From positions 1-64,000 of the forward strand of contig CAUJEY010000162.1 of assembly GCA_963169325.1 (NCBI GenBank): a stretch of DNA of 64,000 nt, given 5' to 3'. The stretch is from Bacteroidota bacterium (GTDB lineage Bacteria > Bacteroidota > Bacteroidia > Chitinophagales > Saprospiraceae). Of this stretch, positions 1 through 7,115 are shown piece after piece (position 1 is the stretch's first letter; every line of letters starts with the position of its first letter). The position numbers and the translations under genes were made by a program. The notes under the pieces are model-generated. The model worked only from the letters and a program-made list of their open reading frames with translations. It ran no database searches and was not told the DNA's origin.

Positions 1-2
1 AA

Positions 3-284
3 TCGGGCGTCAGTCCGGACGGAACCCCATTGCCCCAAAACCAGGGCGGCGGGTTCTGGGACTGGGTAAACAAAAACCTGCCCGACATCCTGGTCGCCGC
101 CGGCTCGGTGTGGCAATCGAGCCAGCAAAACAATAACCAGCCGCCTACTACCTCCCCCGGCCCGCAACCGCCGCCGCAACCGCAAAACGCCATCCCAATC
201 TGGGTGTGGATTTTGCTGGCGGTGGCCGGGTTGGTTATCCTGTTTCTGTTGCTGCGCAGACAGGGGGCGCCGGCGCCGGTTTAA
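3..284 (+). CDS. Partial small protein with C-terminal membrane anchor
   Basis: The frame is open to the left window edge, so the 5' end is missing; the only in-window initiator would be a TTG at 30. The visible part has a glycine-rich segment, an amphipathic helix (FWDWVNKNLPDILVAAGSVW), a proline/glutamine-rich linker and one strong membrane helix (IPIWVWILLAVAGLVILFLLL) followed by arginines and a short tail. It is the first of a run of four small proteins that each end in a membrane helix. The family is not recognised. A structural or lysis-related role in a phage/ICE-like element is only inferred from the neighbouring lysis genes. Confidence 0.6.
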   Translation, partial: SGVSPDGTPLPQNQGGGFWDWVNKNLPDILVAAGSVWQSSQQNNNQPPTTSPGPQPPPQPQNAIPIWVWILLAVAGLVILFLLLRRQGAPAPV

Positions 285-307
285 CCTTCAAAATACACCT
301 ATATAAT

Positions 308-439
308 ATGTGTACCTGTAAAGACCAAAACAACCCATCCTGCCCCTGCTGGAAAAAGTATGCCCTCATCGGGCTTGGCATCATGGCCCTGGCTGCTGCC
401 GGCTGGTGGTACTGGAAACGCAAACGCCAGGCAGGCTGA
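308..439 (+). CDS. 43-residue Cys-rich single-pass membrane protein
   Basis: This short ORF begins at ATG 308, 23 bases after the preceding stop. It has a cysteine-rich N-terminus (MCTCKDQNNPSCPCWKK, four cysteines) and one membrane helix (YALIGLGIMALAAAGWWYW) followed by a basic tail. A longer in-frame extension to 206 overlaps the previous gene and is less likely. The cysteine cluster could bind metal or be acylated. Function is unknown. Its place in a compact same-strand series of tail-anchored proteins is the main reason to believe it is expressed. Confidence 0.5.
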   Translation: MCTCKDQNNPSCPCWKKYALIGLGIMALAAAGWWYWKRKRQAG

Positions 440-460
440 TAAACCCCAAAAAACCAAGTC

Positions 461-901
461 ATGGCCAAGTGCGGACACGACGTATGCCCCGACGACAATT
501 GCGGCTGGAAGTACCTGTTCAGCGGCGAGCGGCGCGACAATTGTCGCCGGGTGCAGCGTTGCTTCGAGGAGAGTTGCAGCAGCCTCAAGGCCCTCGGGCC
601 TTCGGGGTTTTTGCTGTATGATGCCTGCCTGGGTCATTGCCACCGCTTGGAAACCAATCCTAAGTACCCGCTTGCTTACGCCTCCGTCAACGAATACCTG
701 TGCAACAATTTCGACCCCGTCATGCTCGTCGATTATTTCGGCGCCAACGTATGCGGGGTGCCCGGGGAGGAAACGAAAGTCGGGCAAGTGCAGCAGGCTA
801 CGGATGCGTCCAACGCGCAGACGCGCCGGGTGCTGTTTTTTATCGCCATTGTCATTCTAATCCTGCTCAGCGCATTGCTATGGAAGAACAAGGACAAGTA
901 A
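461..901 (+). CDS. Cys/His-rich protein with C-terminal membrane anchor
   Basis: The protein has 146 residues. About ten cysteines and two histidines lie in the first 110 residues, including CGHDVCPDDNC near the start and CFEESC and CLGHCH further on, which suggests a metal-binding or disulfide-rich domain. A single membrane helix near the C-terminus (VLFFIAIVILILLSALLW) ends in a lysine-rich tail. The stop overlaps the start of the next gene (880), which points to translational coupling. No family is recognised. The tail-anchored layout matches the genes on both sides. Confidence 0.65.
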   Translation: MAKCGHDVCPDDNCGWKYLFSGERRDNCRRVQRCFEESCSSLKALGPSGFLLYDACLGHCHRLETNPKYPLAYASVNEYLCNNFDPVMLVDYFGANVCGVPGEETKVGQVQQATDASNAQTRRVLFFIAIVILILLSALLWKNKDK

Positions 902-1167
902 CCCAAAGTGAGGCAAGCGTTGATTGGCTGCCGTCGCTGTTTCAGGCTATCGGTAGCGTGTTCGATACGATCTCCACCGCCCTGGAGCCTACGGTACTTT
1001 CTGCGCAAGCGTACTTCCAGCAACTTCTCAATGCCGGCGCCGTACTACAAGACCCGTTGGCGCAGGTCAATGAAAACCGCCGGCGCACCGACATGATCTT
1101 GATTTACGCGGGTGTGGGCATTATCGCGCTTTTAATTATCGCCATCATCATAAAAAAGAAAGAATGA
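880..1167 (+). CDS. 95-residue tail-anchored protein
   Basis: The start at ATG 880 lies inside the end of the previous gene, and the stop overlaps the next ATG (1164). An amphipathic N-terminal region containing DWLPSLFQAIGSVFDTISTA is followed by a polar segment and a C-terminal membrane helix (ILIYAGVGIIALLIIAIIIKKK). The helix-then-anchor layout resembles the partial first gene, suggesting that the two are distant paralogues. Function is unknown. Confidence 0.6.
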   Translation: MEEQGQVTQSEASVDWLPSLFQAIGSVFDTISTALEPTVLSAQAYFQQLLNAGAVLQDPLAQVNENRRRTDMILIYAGVGIIALLIIAIIIKKKE

Positions 1168-1946
1168 AAAGTATTTCTCATATTGTCATTGTCGCGGCAG
1201 TAGCAATCGGCTTGCTACTGTTGGTGGTCTTTCTTTTTCGACCGGCCAAAGCCGCTCCCGGCACAGGTGGTGAAAACGGTGATGGACCTGGTGATGATCC
1301 ACCGCCCGGCCCTTTACCTTGCCAGAACATTCCCGACAACTTGCCACCCTTTCAAAATGCCGTGACCCCGCCCGGCGCCAAGGCTTTCCTGGGTGTGCCC
1401 GATGCTGATTGGACGCCGGATTTTGAATCCCGATTGCGCGGCTTTTTCCTCGCCGTGGACGTGGACCCCTCCGATTTTACTATGAAGTATTTCGGAGCCA
1501 GTGTCATCTGGCAATACCTGAACAGTCCGGAAGGACAGTTGCCCAACCTGGTTGTACTAAAGGCCTCGAAACGCTGCGGAACCATCATTGGAGTGCCTTC
1601 GCAGTATATTCCCAAACCGCCGTTTTGCCTGTCCTTTACCTCCGGCAACTGGTTGGAACCTACTTACCAGGACGGTAAAGACGCCGGCATCGATGCGATC
1701 CGGGCGGTGTTTGGTATCCCCAAATTCGAATGGACGCCGGCCATGCAATCGCGGGTGAAAGGTTTTTTCAAAGCAGTGAATATTGAGCCCTCGGAATGGA
1801 ACGCCAAGGGTTTGAACCAGTATTACCAGCGATGGCCGGCCAAGGAGTACCTCGCCAGCGCCTTGGGTGGCTTGCCGGACACTCTGATTACCCAGGGTTG
1901 TATGCGCTGCGACGGTAAAAGCGATCAATTCATCAACGACCTCTGA
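1164..1946 (+). CDS. Membrane-anchored protein with two internal repeats
   Basis: The protein has 260 residues. An N-terminal membrane helix (about residues 5-25) is followed by a Gly/Pro-rich linker and two copies of a roughly 60-residue unit. Copy one (about 70-130) carries GVPDADWTPDFESRLRGFF; copy two (about 185-245) carries GIPKFEWTPAMQSRVKGFF. Both continue with an xAVxxxPS segment and end near a cysteine (KRCG, MRCDG). The repeat is probably a small helical domain facing outward. ATGA-type overlap couples it to the upstream gene. The family is not recognised. Confidence 0.7.
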   Translation: MKSISHIVIVAAVAIGLLLLVVFLFRPAKAAPGTGGENGDGPGDDPPPGPLPCQNIPDNLPPFQNAVTPPGAKAFLGVPDADWTPDFESRLRGFFLAVDVDPSDFTMKYFGASVIWQYLNSPEGQLPNLVVLKASKRCGTIIGVPSQYIPKPPFCLSFTSGNWLEPTYQDGKDAGIDAIRAVFGIPKFEWTPAMQSRVKGFFKAVNIEPSEWNAKGLNQYYQRWPAKEYLASALGGLPDTLITQGCMRCDGKSDQFINDL

Positions 1947-1948
1947 GT

Positions 1949-2305
1949 ATGAAAACCATCGACTTCAACGAAATACTGGGGCTTATTCAGGCCGGCCAGC
2001 CGGTGCTTTGCATCGACGTGCGGGAGGCGTATCGCCAGGCTTCGATGGATGCTGGGGGTTGGAAGATTCCGTACAATGAGATTTCGCGCCATGCTGAATT
2101 GCTGCTGCCGTTTCGGGATTGTGTGGCGGTGGTTTGTTGTTTGCGGCCTTTGGGGAGTCAGCGGACGGTGATTGCTTTTGGCGCTCTGCGGAAACTGGGG
2201 TTTACGGATGTGCGGGAACTGAAAAATGGGATTTATCAGGGGTGGATTCAAAAGGTAGGGCGTATTGTGAAACTGCCGGTGGTGGCGCAAAGCGTAGGGA
2301 TATGA
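1949..2305 (+). CDS. Rhodanese-like domain protein
   Basis: The 118 residues match a single rhodanese/sulfurtransferase fold: an N-terminal CIDVREAYRQASMDAGGWKI segment like the usual DVRxxxEyxxGHIxGA block, and a later VVCCLRPLGSQRTVIAFGAL segment where the catalytic cysteine loop and following helix should be, then GFTDVRELKNGIYQGW like the conserved ending. The active-site loop is atypical (CCLRPLGSQ rather than CxxGxRS), so persulfide transfer is uncertain. The stop overlaps the following small gene. A rhodanese in a run of small membrane proteins is unusual. Confidence 0.7.
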   Translation: MKTIDFNEILGLIQAGQPVLCIDVREAYRQASMDAGGWKIPYNEISRHAELLLPFRDCVAVVCCLRPLGSQRTVIAFGALRKLGFTDVRELKNGIYQGWIQKVGRIVKLPVVAQSVGI

Positions 2306-2433
2306 TTCCGTTGTTGTTTTTGAATCCGAGGTGGGTTAGGGAGAACCCGGTGGCCGCTTTTTTGCTTGGAGTGATTTTCCTTGGCTTAGGGATGGCTGTG
2401 GTGGATTGGTTGCGCCGGCGACAAGAGGTTTGA
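2302..2433 (+). CDS. 43-residue single-pass membrane protein
   Basis: ATG 2302 overlaps the stop of the rhodanese-like gene. The peptide has one hydrophobic helix (VAAFLLGVIFLGLGMAVVDW) followed by RRRQEV, giving a positive-inside tail. It closes the tightly spaced plus-strand run that starts at the window edge. Function is unknown. Translational coupling and the clear membrane helix support it as a real gene. Confidence 0.45.
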   Translation: MIPLLFLNPRWVRENPVAAFLLGVIFLGLGMAVVDWLRRRQEV

Positions 2434-2459
2434 ACCTTGTGAAATATGCTTTATTTTTG
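2429..2459 (+). promoter_or_regulatory. Bacteroidota-type promoter (TTTG-N19-TATTTTTG)
   Basis: TTTG at 2429-2432 and TATTTTTG at 2452-2459 are separated by 19 bases, a close match to the Bacteroidota -33/-7 consensus. It would drive the gene starting at 2478 and separates it transcriptionally from the upstream membrane-protein run. A similar TATTTTTG lies at 2788-2795 before the gene at 2809. Confidence 0.6.
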
Positions 2460-2477
2460 TGAAAAATTCCTTCATAC

Positions 2478-2762
2478 ATGTTTTCCCATTGGGCGATTGA
2501 ATTAAGCGAAGATGATTTATTGATACTCATTCAACGCGACCTTCAGGCGAAGGTGCGGACGGAATACTACCGGCTGGTCAAGCGCCGCAAAGCAGGAACA
2601 CTGACCGATGCTGAGTACGAAAAACTGATCACACTGACCAACCAGGTTGAAATTGCTCATGCGGAACGGATGAAGTATGTGATTGCCTTGGCTAAGTTGC
2701 GGGGTGTTCCGCTGGAGCAAATCATCCTCGATCTTGGTTTCCAGAAGAAAATTGCAGGGTGA
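2478..2762 (+). CDS. Antitoxin-like small helical protein, paralogue of 5623-6009
   Basis: The 94 residues are predicted to be all helical. The central part (YYRLVKRRKAGTLTDAEYEKL, then LTNQVEIAHAERMKYVIALA and LRGVP) aligns with the C-terminal half of the protein at 5623-6009 (RYDLLTERRRAGTISPEEYDEL, VEQYNVERLKHIVELAALR). In the second copy the gene is coupled to an HNH nuclease, whereas here no nuclease follows. It may be an orphan antitoxin-like or regulatory protein. It has its own promoter-like site. Confidence 0.65.
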   Translation: MFSHWAIELSEDDLLILIQRDLQAKVRTEYYRLVKRRKAGTLTDAEYEKLITLTNQVEIAHAERMKYVIALAKLRGVPLEQIILDLGFQKKIAG

Positions 2763-2808
2763 AAGCCTGAATTTTTAAAATACCCTGTATTTTTGTAAAA
2801 AAACGGCC

Positions 2809-3036
2809 ATGACCGATTTGTCCAACCGCTTCACCAAAGCACAATTAGAGTTGTTAAAGATGTTCTCCCGCGACATACCGGAAGAGCAATGGGTGGAGCT
2901 GCGCCGCCTCATCTTTCAATATTTCATGCAAAAAGCAGTGGATGCCGCAGATAAAGCTACCGAAGGCTGGAAGCAGGAAGATTTTGACCGGCTTTTGCAT
3001 ACCCACTACCGCACACCGTACAATCCCGCGAACTGA
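2809..3036 (+). CDS. Putative antitoxin of PIN toxin pair
   Basis: A 75-residue acidic, helical protein (FTKAQLELLKMFSRDIPEEQ; later EEQWVELRRLIFQYFMQKAV). The stop overlaps the start of the PIN-domain gene by one base, the usual layout for type II toxin-antitoxin pairs with the antitoxin first. Short proteins of this form that begin with an LLKMFS-like helix commonly precede PIN genes in Bacteroidota. A TATTTTTG promoter-like box ends 13 bases upstream of the start. Confidence 0.75.
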   Translation: MTDLSNRFTKAQLELLKMFSRDIPEEQWVELRRLIFQYFMQKAVDAADKATEGWKQEDFDRLLHTHYRTPYNPAN

Positions 3037-3449
3037 TGGTACGTGTAGTACTCGATACCAACGTCCTGTTGGTTTCCATCTCTCCGAATGCGCCGAATCA
3101 CTGGATCATCAGGCATTTTCTGAATGAAGATTTTATTCTTTGCGTGACGACTGATATTCTCCTGGAATACGAAGAGGTCATTACCCGGCACATGGGCGCG
3201 CTAACGGCGACAAATTTCATGGAAGCGCTGGACAATGCCCCGCATGTTGAACTCATCACCCGGTATTTTAAATGGGGACTCATCGAAGCCGATCCTGACG
3301 ACAATAAATTCGTGGATTGTGCTATTGCCGCAAATGCCCGGTTTATCGTCAGTGAGGACCGGCATTTTCGGGTCTTGAAACAAGTCAAATATCCCAAGGT
3401 AGAAGTTATCGGTATCCAGGAATTTAAGAAAGAACTGGAAGGTTCTTGA
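3036..3449 (+). CDS. PIN-domain toxin ribonuclease
   Basis: The 137 residues match the PIN family of putative toxin-antitoxin toxins (PIN_3/TIGR00305 type). The conserved acidic residues are visible: D in VVLDTNVLL near the N-terminus, the E of ILLEYEEVI, and DPDDNKFVDCAIAANA with the second and third metal-binding aspartates, followed by IVSEDRHF. It is predicted to be a Mg-dependent RNase inhibited by the upstream 75-residue protein. The start codon overlaps the antitoxin stop (TGATG). Confidence 0.88.
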   Translation: MVRVVLDTNVLLVSISPNAPNHWIIRHFLNEDFILCVTTDILLEYEEVITRHMGALTATNFMEALDNAPHVELITRYFKWGLIEADPDDNKFVDCAIAANARFIVSEDRHFRVLKQVKYPKVEVIGIQEFKKELEGS

Positions 3450-3518
3450 TCTCTATTTGCCCTCCAATCCTTGCGACAGTGTCGCACCAAATTGCGTTTG
3501 TGCCGGAAACCATCCACT

Positions 3519-3773
3519 TCATTCGCCGGCAGATTCCCTTTCTACCGTGATCGAACAATCTCCAATCAATGCTGCCAATGCCCCAATAGCAGCAAGTACT
3601 GGGGCAAATACGGCACCCACCACTCCGATAGTCAGCGGAAAAGACATTAACTCCTTGCCTTCGCTATCGTGAATGCTGATTTTTCTTATGTTCCCTTCCT
3701 CAATCAGTTCTTTTACTTTCTTCAACAGGTTTTCCCCATGAATTTTGAACGACTCATTCGTTGTGTTTTCCAT
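3519..3773 (-). CDS. DUF4342 family protein
   Basis: The 84-residue form starts at the second in-frame ATG; an upstream ATG at 3821 would add 16 residues. An amphipathic N-terminal helix (NLLKKVKELIEEGNIRKISI) precedes the family hallmark, a strand, then PLTIGVVGAVFAPVLAAIGA and a short tail with ITVER. This is the DUF4342 pattern, a small protein with one long hydrophobic segment whose function is unknown. It is convergent with the PIN gene. Confidence 0.75.
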   Translation of the reverse strand: MENTTNESFKIHGENLLKKVKELIEEGNIRKISIHDSEGKELMSFPLTIGVVGAVFAPVLAAIGALAALIGDCSITVERESAGE

Positions 3774-4173
3774 CGCTGGTTTATTTTTTAGTGAATACGT
3801 TTTATAATTTTTCAGGCGCAAGTTGCAGGGAATAAATGAGAACGGTGATGACGCGCATCACTCGAATCGATATAATTGACTTGATAACACACAGCTCAAG
3901 TAGTAGCGTTCCTGCAAAACAATTGTTTTCATCCCATCCACCGCCCTACACACCAATTTTCTTTCCGCCACGTAAAATCGCTTCAAAATCCTTGCGCATT
4001 AAAATTATATGCCCCATATTTGCAACAACAATATGAATTTGCAAAACCACCGCCGGCGTAGGGTATCCAAAGGCCACGAGCCCATCAAGCCCCTAACCAG
4101 GAAAATTTCAGCCTTCTCCCTGCCCGGCTGTTTTTGCATGACTATCCAACCACAGCCCACACCTATATAAGTT
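3774..4173. other. Intergenic region with shared promoter element
   Basis: No convincing gene is seen in these 400 bases; plus-strand frames here are short and lack family features. The only clear signal is the promoter-like element listed separately at 3992-4026. A mixed-sequence stretch before it (3836-3990) carries nothing recognisable. Confidence 0.5.
3992..4026 (+). promoter_or_regulatory. Promoter-like element shared with 35846 and 45587
   Basis: TTGC at 3992 and CCCCATATTTGCAAC ending at 4026 match the spacing and sequence of elements upstream of the genes at 35882 and 45641. The 3' half (ATATTTGCAAC) is identical in all three. The 5' half here is TTGCGCATT rather than TTGCAAATC, and the spacer is one base shorter. 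It would drive the lipoprotein and amidase genes. Confidence 0.5.
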
Positions 4174-4344
4174 ATGCGCATTCTGCTCACTCTTTTTATC
4201 CTGCTCCTCTTCGCCGCTTGCAAGCGTGAGAGCATCCCAGGCGAGCCAGCCCAAACCCCAGACAGTACCGAACTGGGCAAACGCACTTACCCGGCTTTGC
4301 CGAAATTGTACGTCCCCGGCAACACCAAGCAAGTAGACCCGTAA
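4174..4344 (+). CDS. Small lipoprotein (56 residues)
   Basis: This short ORF starts at ATG 4174. It has a classic lipoprotein signal: MRILLTLFILLLFAAC, with the lipobox LFAAC and the acylated cysteine at position 16, followed by KRES and a proline-rich tail. It lies about 100 bases before the amidase gene and downstream of the shared promoter-like element. In phage/ICE lysis modules a small lipoprotein can act like a spanin, which is only an inference from position and size. Confidence 0.65.
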   Translation: MRILLTLFILLLFAACKRESIPGEPAQTPDSTELGKRTYPALPKLYVPGNTKQVDP

Positions 4345-4440
4345 CCAACCTAAAAAGCCGGCCAAACCAGTAACCAGTTAAAACTTCACTGCAAACAAGA
4401 TTTTTTCAACTGACCTGGTAAAGCCGAAAACTCACACAAC

Positions 4441-5244
4441 ATGACTAAACAATACGGTTTTACGCTGATCGCACCGGCCGAGTTTGAAGCCTGGCTTGCC
4501 GCACAAAGTGTTGCCCGGACGGTGTTTACCGTACAGTTGCATCACACCTACGCCCCAAACTATGCCGGCTTTAACGGCAAAAACCATTTAGCCCTGCAAA
4601 AGGGGATGCAGAATTTTCATACCCTGATGAACGGCTGGCAGGACATCGGCCAGCATTTCAGCATTTTCCCCGATGGTATGATCGTCACCGGCAGGAATCT
4701 GGAATCCTCTCCGGCCTGCATCTTCGGATTCAATGCGCATTCTATCTGCATTGAGAACATCGGCAACTTTGATGTTGGTGGCGATGAAATGCGGCCGGAA
4801 CAGCGCCAGGCCATTTTACAGGTAACCGCAGCGCTGTGCCGACGTTTCCGAATTCCGGTCAGTTCCAACCAAATCGTATATCACCACTGGTTCGACCTGA
4901 AGACCGGCCAACGCACCAACGGCGCCGGCATGACCAAATCCTGCCCAGGCTCAAATTTCTTTGGCGGCAACACCGTCGAAGCGGCGGAAACAAACTTTCT
5001 CCCGCATGTTCGGGCCATCCTTGACCAGCAGCCCGAACAGCCACCACTATCCGTCGCCTACTATGCAACCGTGACAACCAATAACCTCAACATCCGCGAC
5101 AAACCGGAGGTGTCTGGTCGCAGGATAAATGTCACGTCCACCGGGGCCGTCCTGCGGGTGTATGAGGAAAAGAATAACTGGTGCAGAATCGCGGCGAACC
5201 GGCAGGAATGGGTTTCGGGAAAATACCTCAGAAAACAGGCTTAA
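4441..5244 (+). CDS. N-acetylmuramoyl-L-alanine amidase with SH3b domain
   Basis: The 267 residues split into an N-terminal amidase_2/PGRP-like zinc amidase (about 20-195) and a C-terminal bacterial SH3 domain (about 205-265). Candidate zinc ligands are the first His of QLHHTY and His/Cys in VYHHWFDL and TKSCPGSNF; SICIENIGNF is the typical core strand. The SH3b part reads TTNNLNIRDKPEVSG, then WCRIAANRQEWVSGKYL. There is no signal peptide, so release would need a holin or lysis. It looks like a phage-type endolysin and cleaves the amide between MurNAc and L-Ala in peptidoglycan. Confidence 0.88.
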   Translation: MTKQYGFTLIAPAEFEAWLAAQSVARTVFTVQLHHTYAPNYAGFNGKNHLALQKGMQNFHTLMNGWQDIGQHFSIFPDGMIVTGRNLESSPACIFGFNAHSICIENIGNFDVGGDEMRPEQRQAILQVTAALCRRFRIPVSSNQIVYHHWFDLKTGQRTNGAGMTKSCPGSNFFGGNTVEAAETNFLPHVRAILDQQPEQPPLSVAYYATVTTNNLNIRDKPEVSGRRINVTSTGAVLRVYEEKNNWCRIAANRQEWVSGKYLRKQA

Positions 5245-5280
5245 CGGCAAATACTATTCATTCAAATCAAGGTTACCGAA

Positions 5281-5568
5281 ATGGTCTTCTTCGAAATTTC
5301 AATCAACGATTTCCTGTGCGGGAAATTTAGCAATGGAACCTTTGCCGATGAACATGGCGAAGATGTCGGGTACAGCAAAATCCCAAATATCGAAAAGTTG
5401 AATGCTGAGATACTGGGGCAGATACAGCACCGGGATCCGAGCCGGCCAATATCCGCCTACCGGCCCGATACGCTTGAAGTCGGAAAAGCAAAAATAGTTA
5501 ACACCGGCGGCCAATGCGGGGAGGTGTATTTGTCATCTGTGGCGATGGTTATTTATCGGTGCCGGTAG
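5281..5568 (+). CDS. Hypothetical protein
   Basis: A 95-residue ORF 36 bases after the amidase gene on the same strand. No domain is recognised. The sequence is mixed alpha/beta with a segment PSRPISAYRPDTLEVG and a hydrophobic C-terminal strand (EVYLSSVAMVIYRC). No strong ribosome-binding site was seen. It may be a real small gene of the element or a chance frame. Confidence 0.35.
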   Translation: MVFFEISINDFLCGKFSNGTFADEHGEDVGYSKIPNIEKLNAEILGQIQHRDPSRPISAYRPDTLEVGKAKIVNTGGQCGEVYLSSVAMVIYRCR

Positions 5569-5597
5569 GCATGTGTGGTTTTCTCCCTGAAAACGCT

Positions 5598-5605
5598 TAT
5601 TTTTG
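5598..5605 (+). promoter_or_regulatory. -7 box TATTTTTG
   Basis: A TATTTTTG box 18 bases before ATG 5623 matches the Bacteroidota -7 element. The upstream -33 match is weak (GGTTTTC near 5578). Because it lies inside the longer frame that could begin at 5575, it argues that translation starts at 5623. Confidence 0.45.
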
Positions 5606-5622
5606 TCTTTCAAACATTGGAG

Positions 5623-6009
5623 ATGAATGCACCACTAACTGTTCCGGATTTGCTTGATAATGCATCGCGCCTGAATACCAGCGACCTTGAATCGTTTGTC
5701 AAGGAAGTACTGACACTGCGCGCAAAACGGGTTGCCCCGGTTTTGTCCCAAAAAGAGGCTGACTTGCTTGACAAAATATACGCTAAACTTCCGTCGGATA
5801 CGATAGCGCGTTACGATTTACTCACCGAAAGAAGGCGCGCCGGAACTATTTCTCCCGAAGAATACGATGAACTGCTTGGCTTGGTTCAAATCGTAGAACA
5901 ATACAACGTCGAGCGCCTAAAACACATCGTTGAACTCGCTGCCCTGCGAAAAGTTACAGCACAAAAATTGATGAAACAATTGGGCCTGATGCCGCTGCAT
6001 AATGGCTGA
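5623..6009 (+). CDS. Helical partner protein of HNH nuclease
   Basis: The 128-residue all-helical protein begins MNAPLTVPDLLDNASRLNTS. Its C-terminal half is homologous to the protein at 2478-2762 (shared pattern R-x-L-x-x-x-R-R-x-A-G-T-x-[ST]-x-x-E-Y). It overlaps the HNH gene by eight bases, so the two are translationally coupled. The pair resembles a conserved small-protein/HNH arrangement in cyanobacteria and Bacteroidota, where the first protein could regulate or restrain the nuclease. The biochemical role is not established. Confidence 0.7.
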   Translation: MNAPLTVPDLLDNASRLNTSDLESFVKEVLTLRAKRVAPVLSQKEADLLDKIYAKLPSDTIARYDLLTERRRAGTISPEEYDELLGLVQIVEQYNVERLKHIVELAALRKVTAQKLMKQLGLMPLHNG

Positions 6010-6427
6010 GTTTATTTCCTCCAAAACAAAATCCGTAGTCGCACAGCGTGCCGGGCATATATGTGAATACTGCCGAACGCCATCGGCATTCTCTTCTTCT
6101 AAATTTTCGGTTGAACACATCATTCCGCGCGTAATCGGCGGATCTGACTCCGTTGATAACCTGGCTTATGCTTGTCAGGGATGCAACAACATCAAATTTA
6201 CCAAAACCGAAGGGCTGGACACGGAAAGTAACACGATGGCGCCGCTGTTCCATCCCCGGAATCACCAATGGGCAGATCATTTCTGTTGGGACAACAGCCT
6301 CTTGCGGATAGTTGGGCTCACACCCATTGGCCGGGCAACCATTGATGCACTGAAATTGAACAGGGCGGAAGTCTGCAACCTCCGGGCGGTTTTATTTTTA
6401 ATTGGCGAGCATCCGCCGAAAAATTGA
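6002..6427 (+). CDS. HNH endonuclease
   Basis: The 141-residue protein carries a textbook HNH zinc-finger nuclease core: CEYCRTP (first CxxC), SVEHIIPRVIGGSDSVDNLA (the catalytic His with the H-N spacing) and CQGCNNIKF (second CxxC and final N). The C-terminal half (HPRNHQWADHF) resembles stand-alone HNH proteins of the type following small helical partners. It overlaps its upstream partner. It probably cleaves DNA, as a toxin or a homing/defence nuclease. Confidence 0.88.
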   Translation: MAEFISSKTKSVVAQRAGHICEYCRTPSAFSSSKFSVEHIIPRVIGGSDSVDNLAYACQGCNNIKFTKTEGLDTESNTMAPLFHPRNHQWADHFCWDNSLLRIVGLTPIGRATIDALKLNRAEVCNLRAVLFLIGEHPPKN

Positions 6428-6429
6428 TA

Positions 6430-6774
6430 CTACCTGGTCAGCTGGGCTAAGATCTCCTCCGTAGTTTGTGGAATATCCATCGCAGCCCCGATTTTTTTCA
6501 CTTTTTCCCAATCGGTCCGCACATACCCGCTTTCCCGGATGAGGTCTTCTGCTGTCACCTTGCCTTTACGGGTGGGTTTAACGACCTGACGCAAAGGGCT
6601 GTCTGGAGGTAACCCATCCAAAAATGCTTCAGTGGCCTTACCGGCTTTTGCCTTTTCGTTTCGGTCGCTGGGCTTTTTGGTGACTTTCTCCACCTGCACA
6701 TAACTCAGTGTTTGCAAGTAAGCCAGGAAAGTCTGCAAGTATTTATCGTCTATGTTGATTTTTATTTTCGACAT
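6430..6774 (-). CDS. Antitoxin-like protein without visible partner
   Basis: The 114-residue basic protein starts MSKIKINIDDKYLQTFLAYLQTLSYVQV, a strand then helix typical of small Bacteroidota antitoxins that precede PIN or RelE genes. A lysine-rich middle and a helical C-terminus (DWEKVKKIGAAMDIPQTTEE) follow. The gene ends two bases from the convergent HNH stop, and no toxin-like ORF follows on its strand. It may be a solitary antitoxin. Confidence 0.55.
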   Translation of the reverse strand: MSKIKINIDDKYLQTFLAYLQTLSYVQVEKVTKKPSDRNEKAKAGKATEAFLDGLPPDSPLRQVVKPTRKGKVTAEDLIRESGYVRTDWEKVKKIGAAMDIPQTTEEILAQLTR

Positions 6775-6835
6775 GATCGTGTACCGATTTAGATTTCACA
6801 AAAATAATCCAATATTTCTTTGCCTGGGATTTCAA

Positions 6836-7054
6836 ATGCACCAGCACCCGCCTGATGCCGGCAACCATCAAAGCCCCTGGACGGTTTATCTCGCCAAAAT
6901 AGTAGAGATGTTTTCGCAGGGGTGTTCAGTTCGACTGCATTGGAAGGATCACCTGGAATTTATCGATCTGCTGCGCACGGATCCGCGATATGTGGCGAAT
7001 GTGGGATTTCGGTTTTCGGCGACGTATTTGGATGGGGGAAGGTGTGGGCGGTAA
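6836..7054 (+). repeat. Repeat copy A with small conserved frame
   Basis: About 165 bases (roughly 6887-7051) are repeated in the same orientation at 13660-13822. Substitutions fall mostly at third codon positions of one frame that encodes LAK[IV]VxMFSxGCSVRLHWKD, then LRTDPRYVAN and GFRFSATYLDGGR. That pattern implies that the frame was under coding selection. In this copy the frame can start at ATG 6836 (73 residues). Family unknown. The repeats flank the 7.1-13.5 kb cassette and could mark its insertion or serve for recombination. Confidence 0.55.
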
Positions 7055-7115
7055 GGTAATACGTTTCCGGAGTCCGTTTGGAAGGATGAAACTGTTAATC
7101 ATATATCCCTTTCAC

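Noticed and set aside
435-465. TAAACCCCAAAAAACCAA also present near 35247
   Set aside because: An 18-base low-complexity match without surrounding similarity; probably chance.
3836-4036. 66-codon plus-strand frame
   Set aside because: Contains the promoter-like element and has no domain features.
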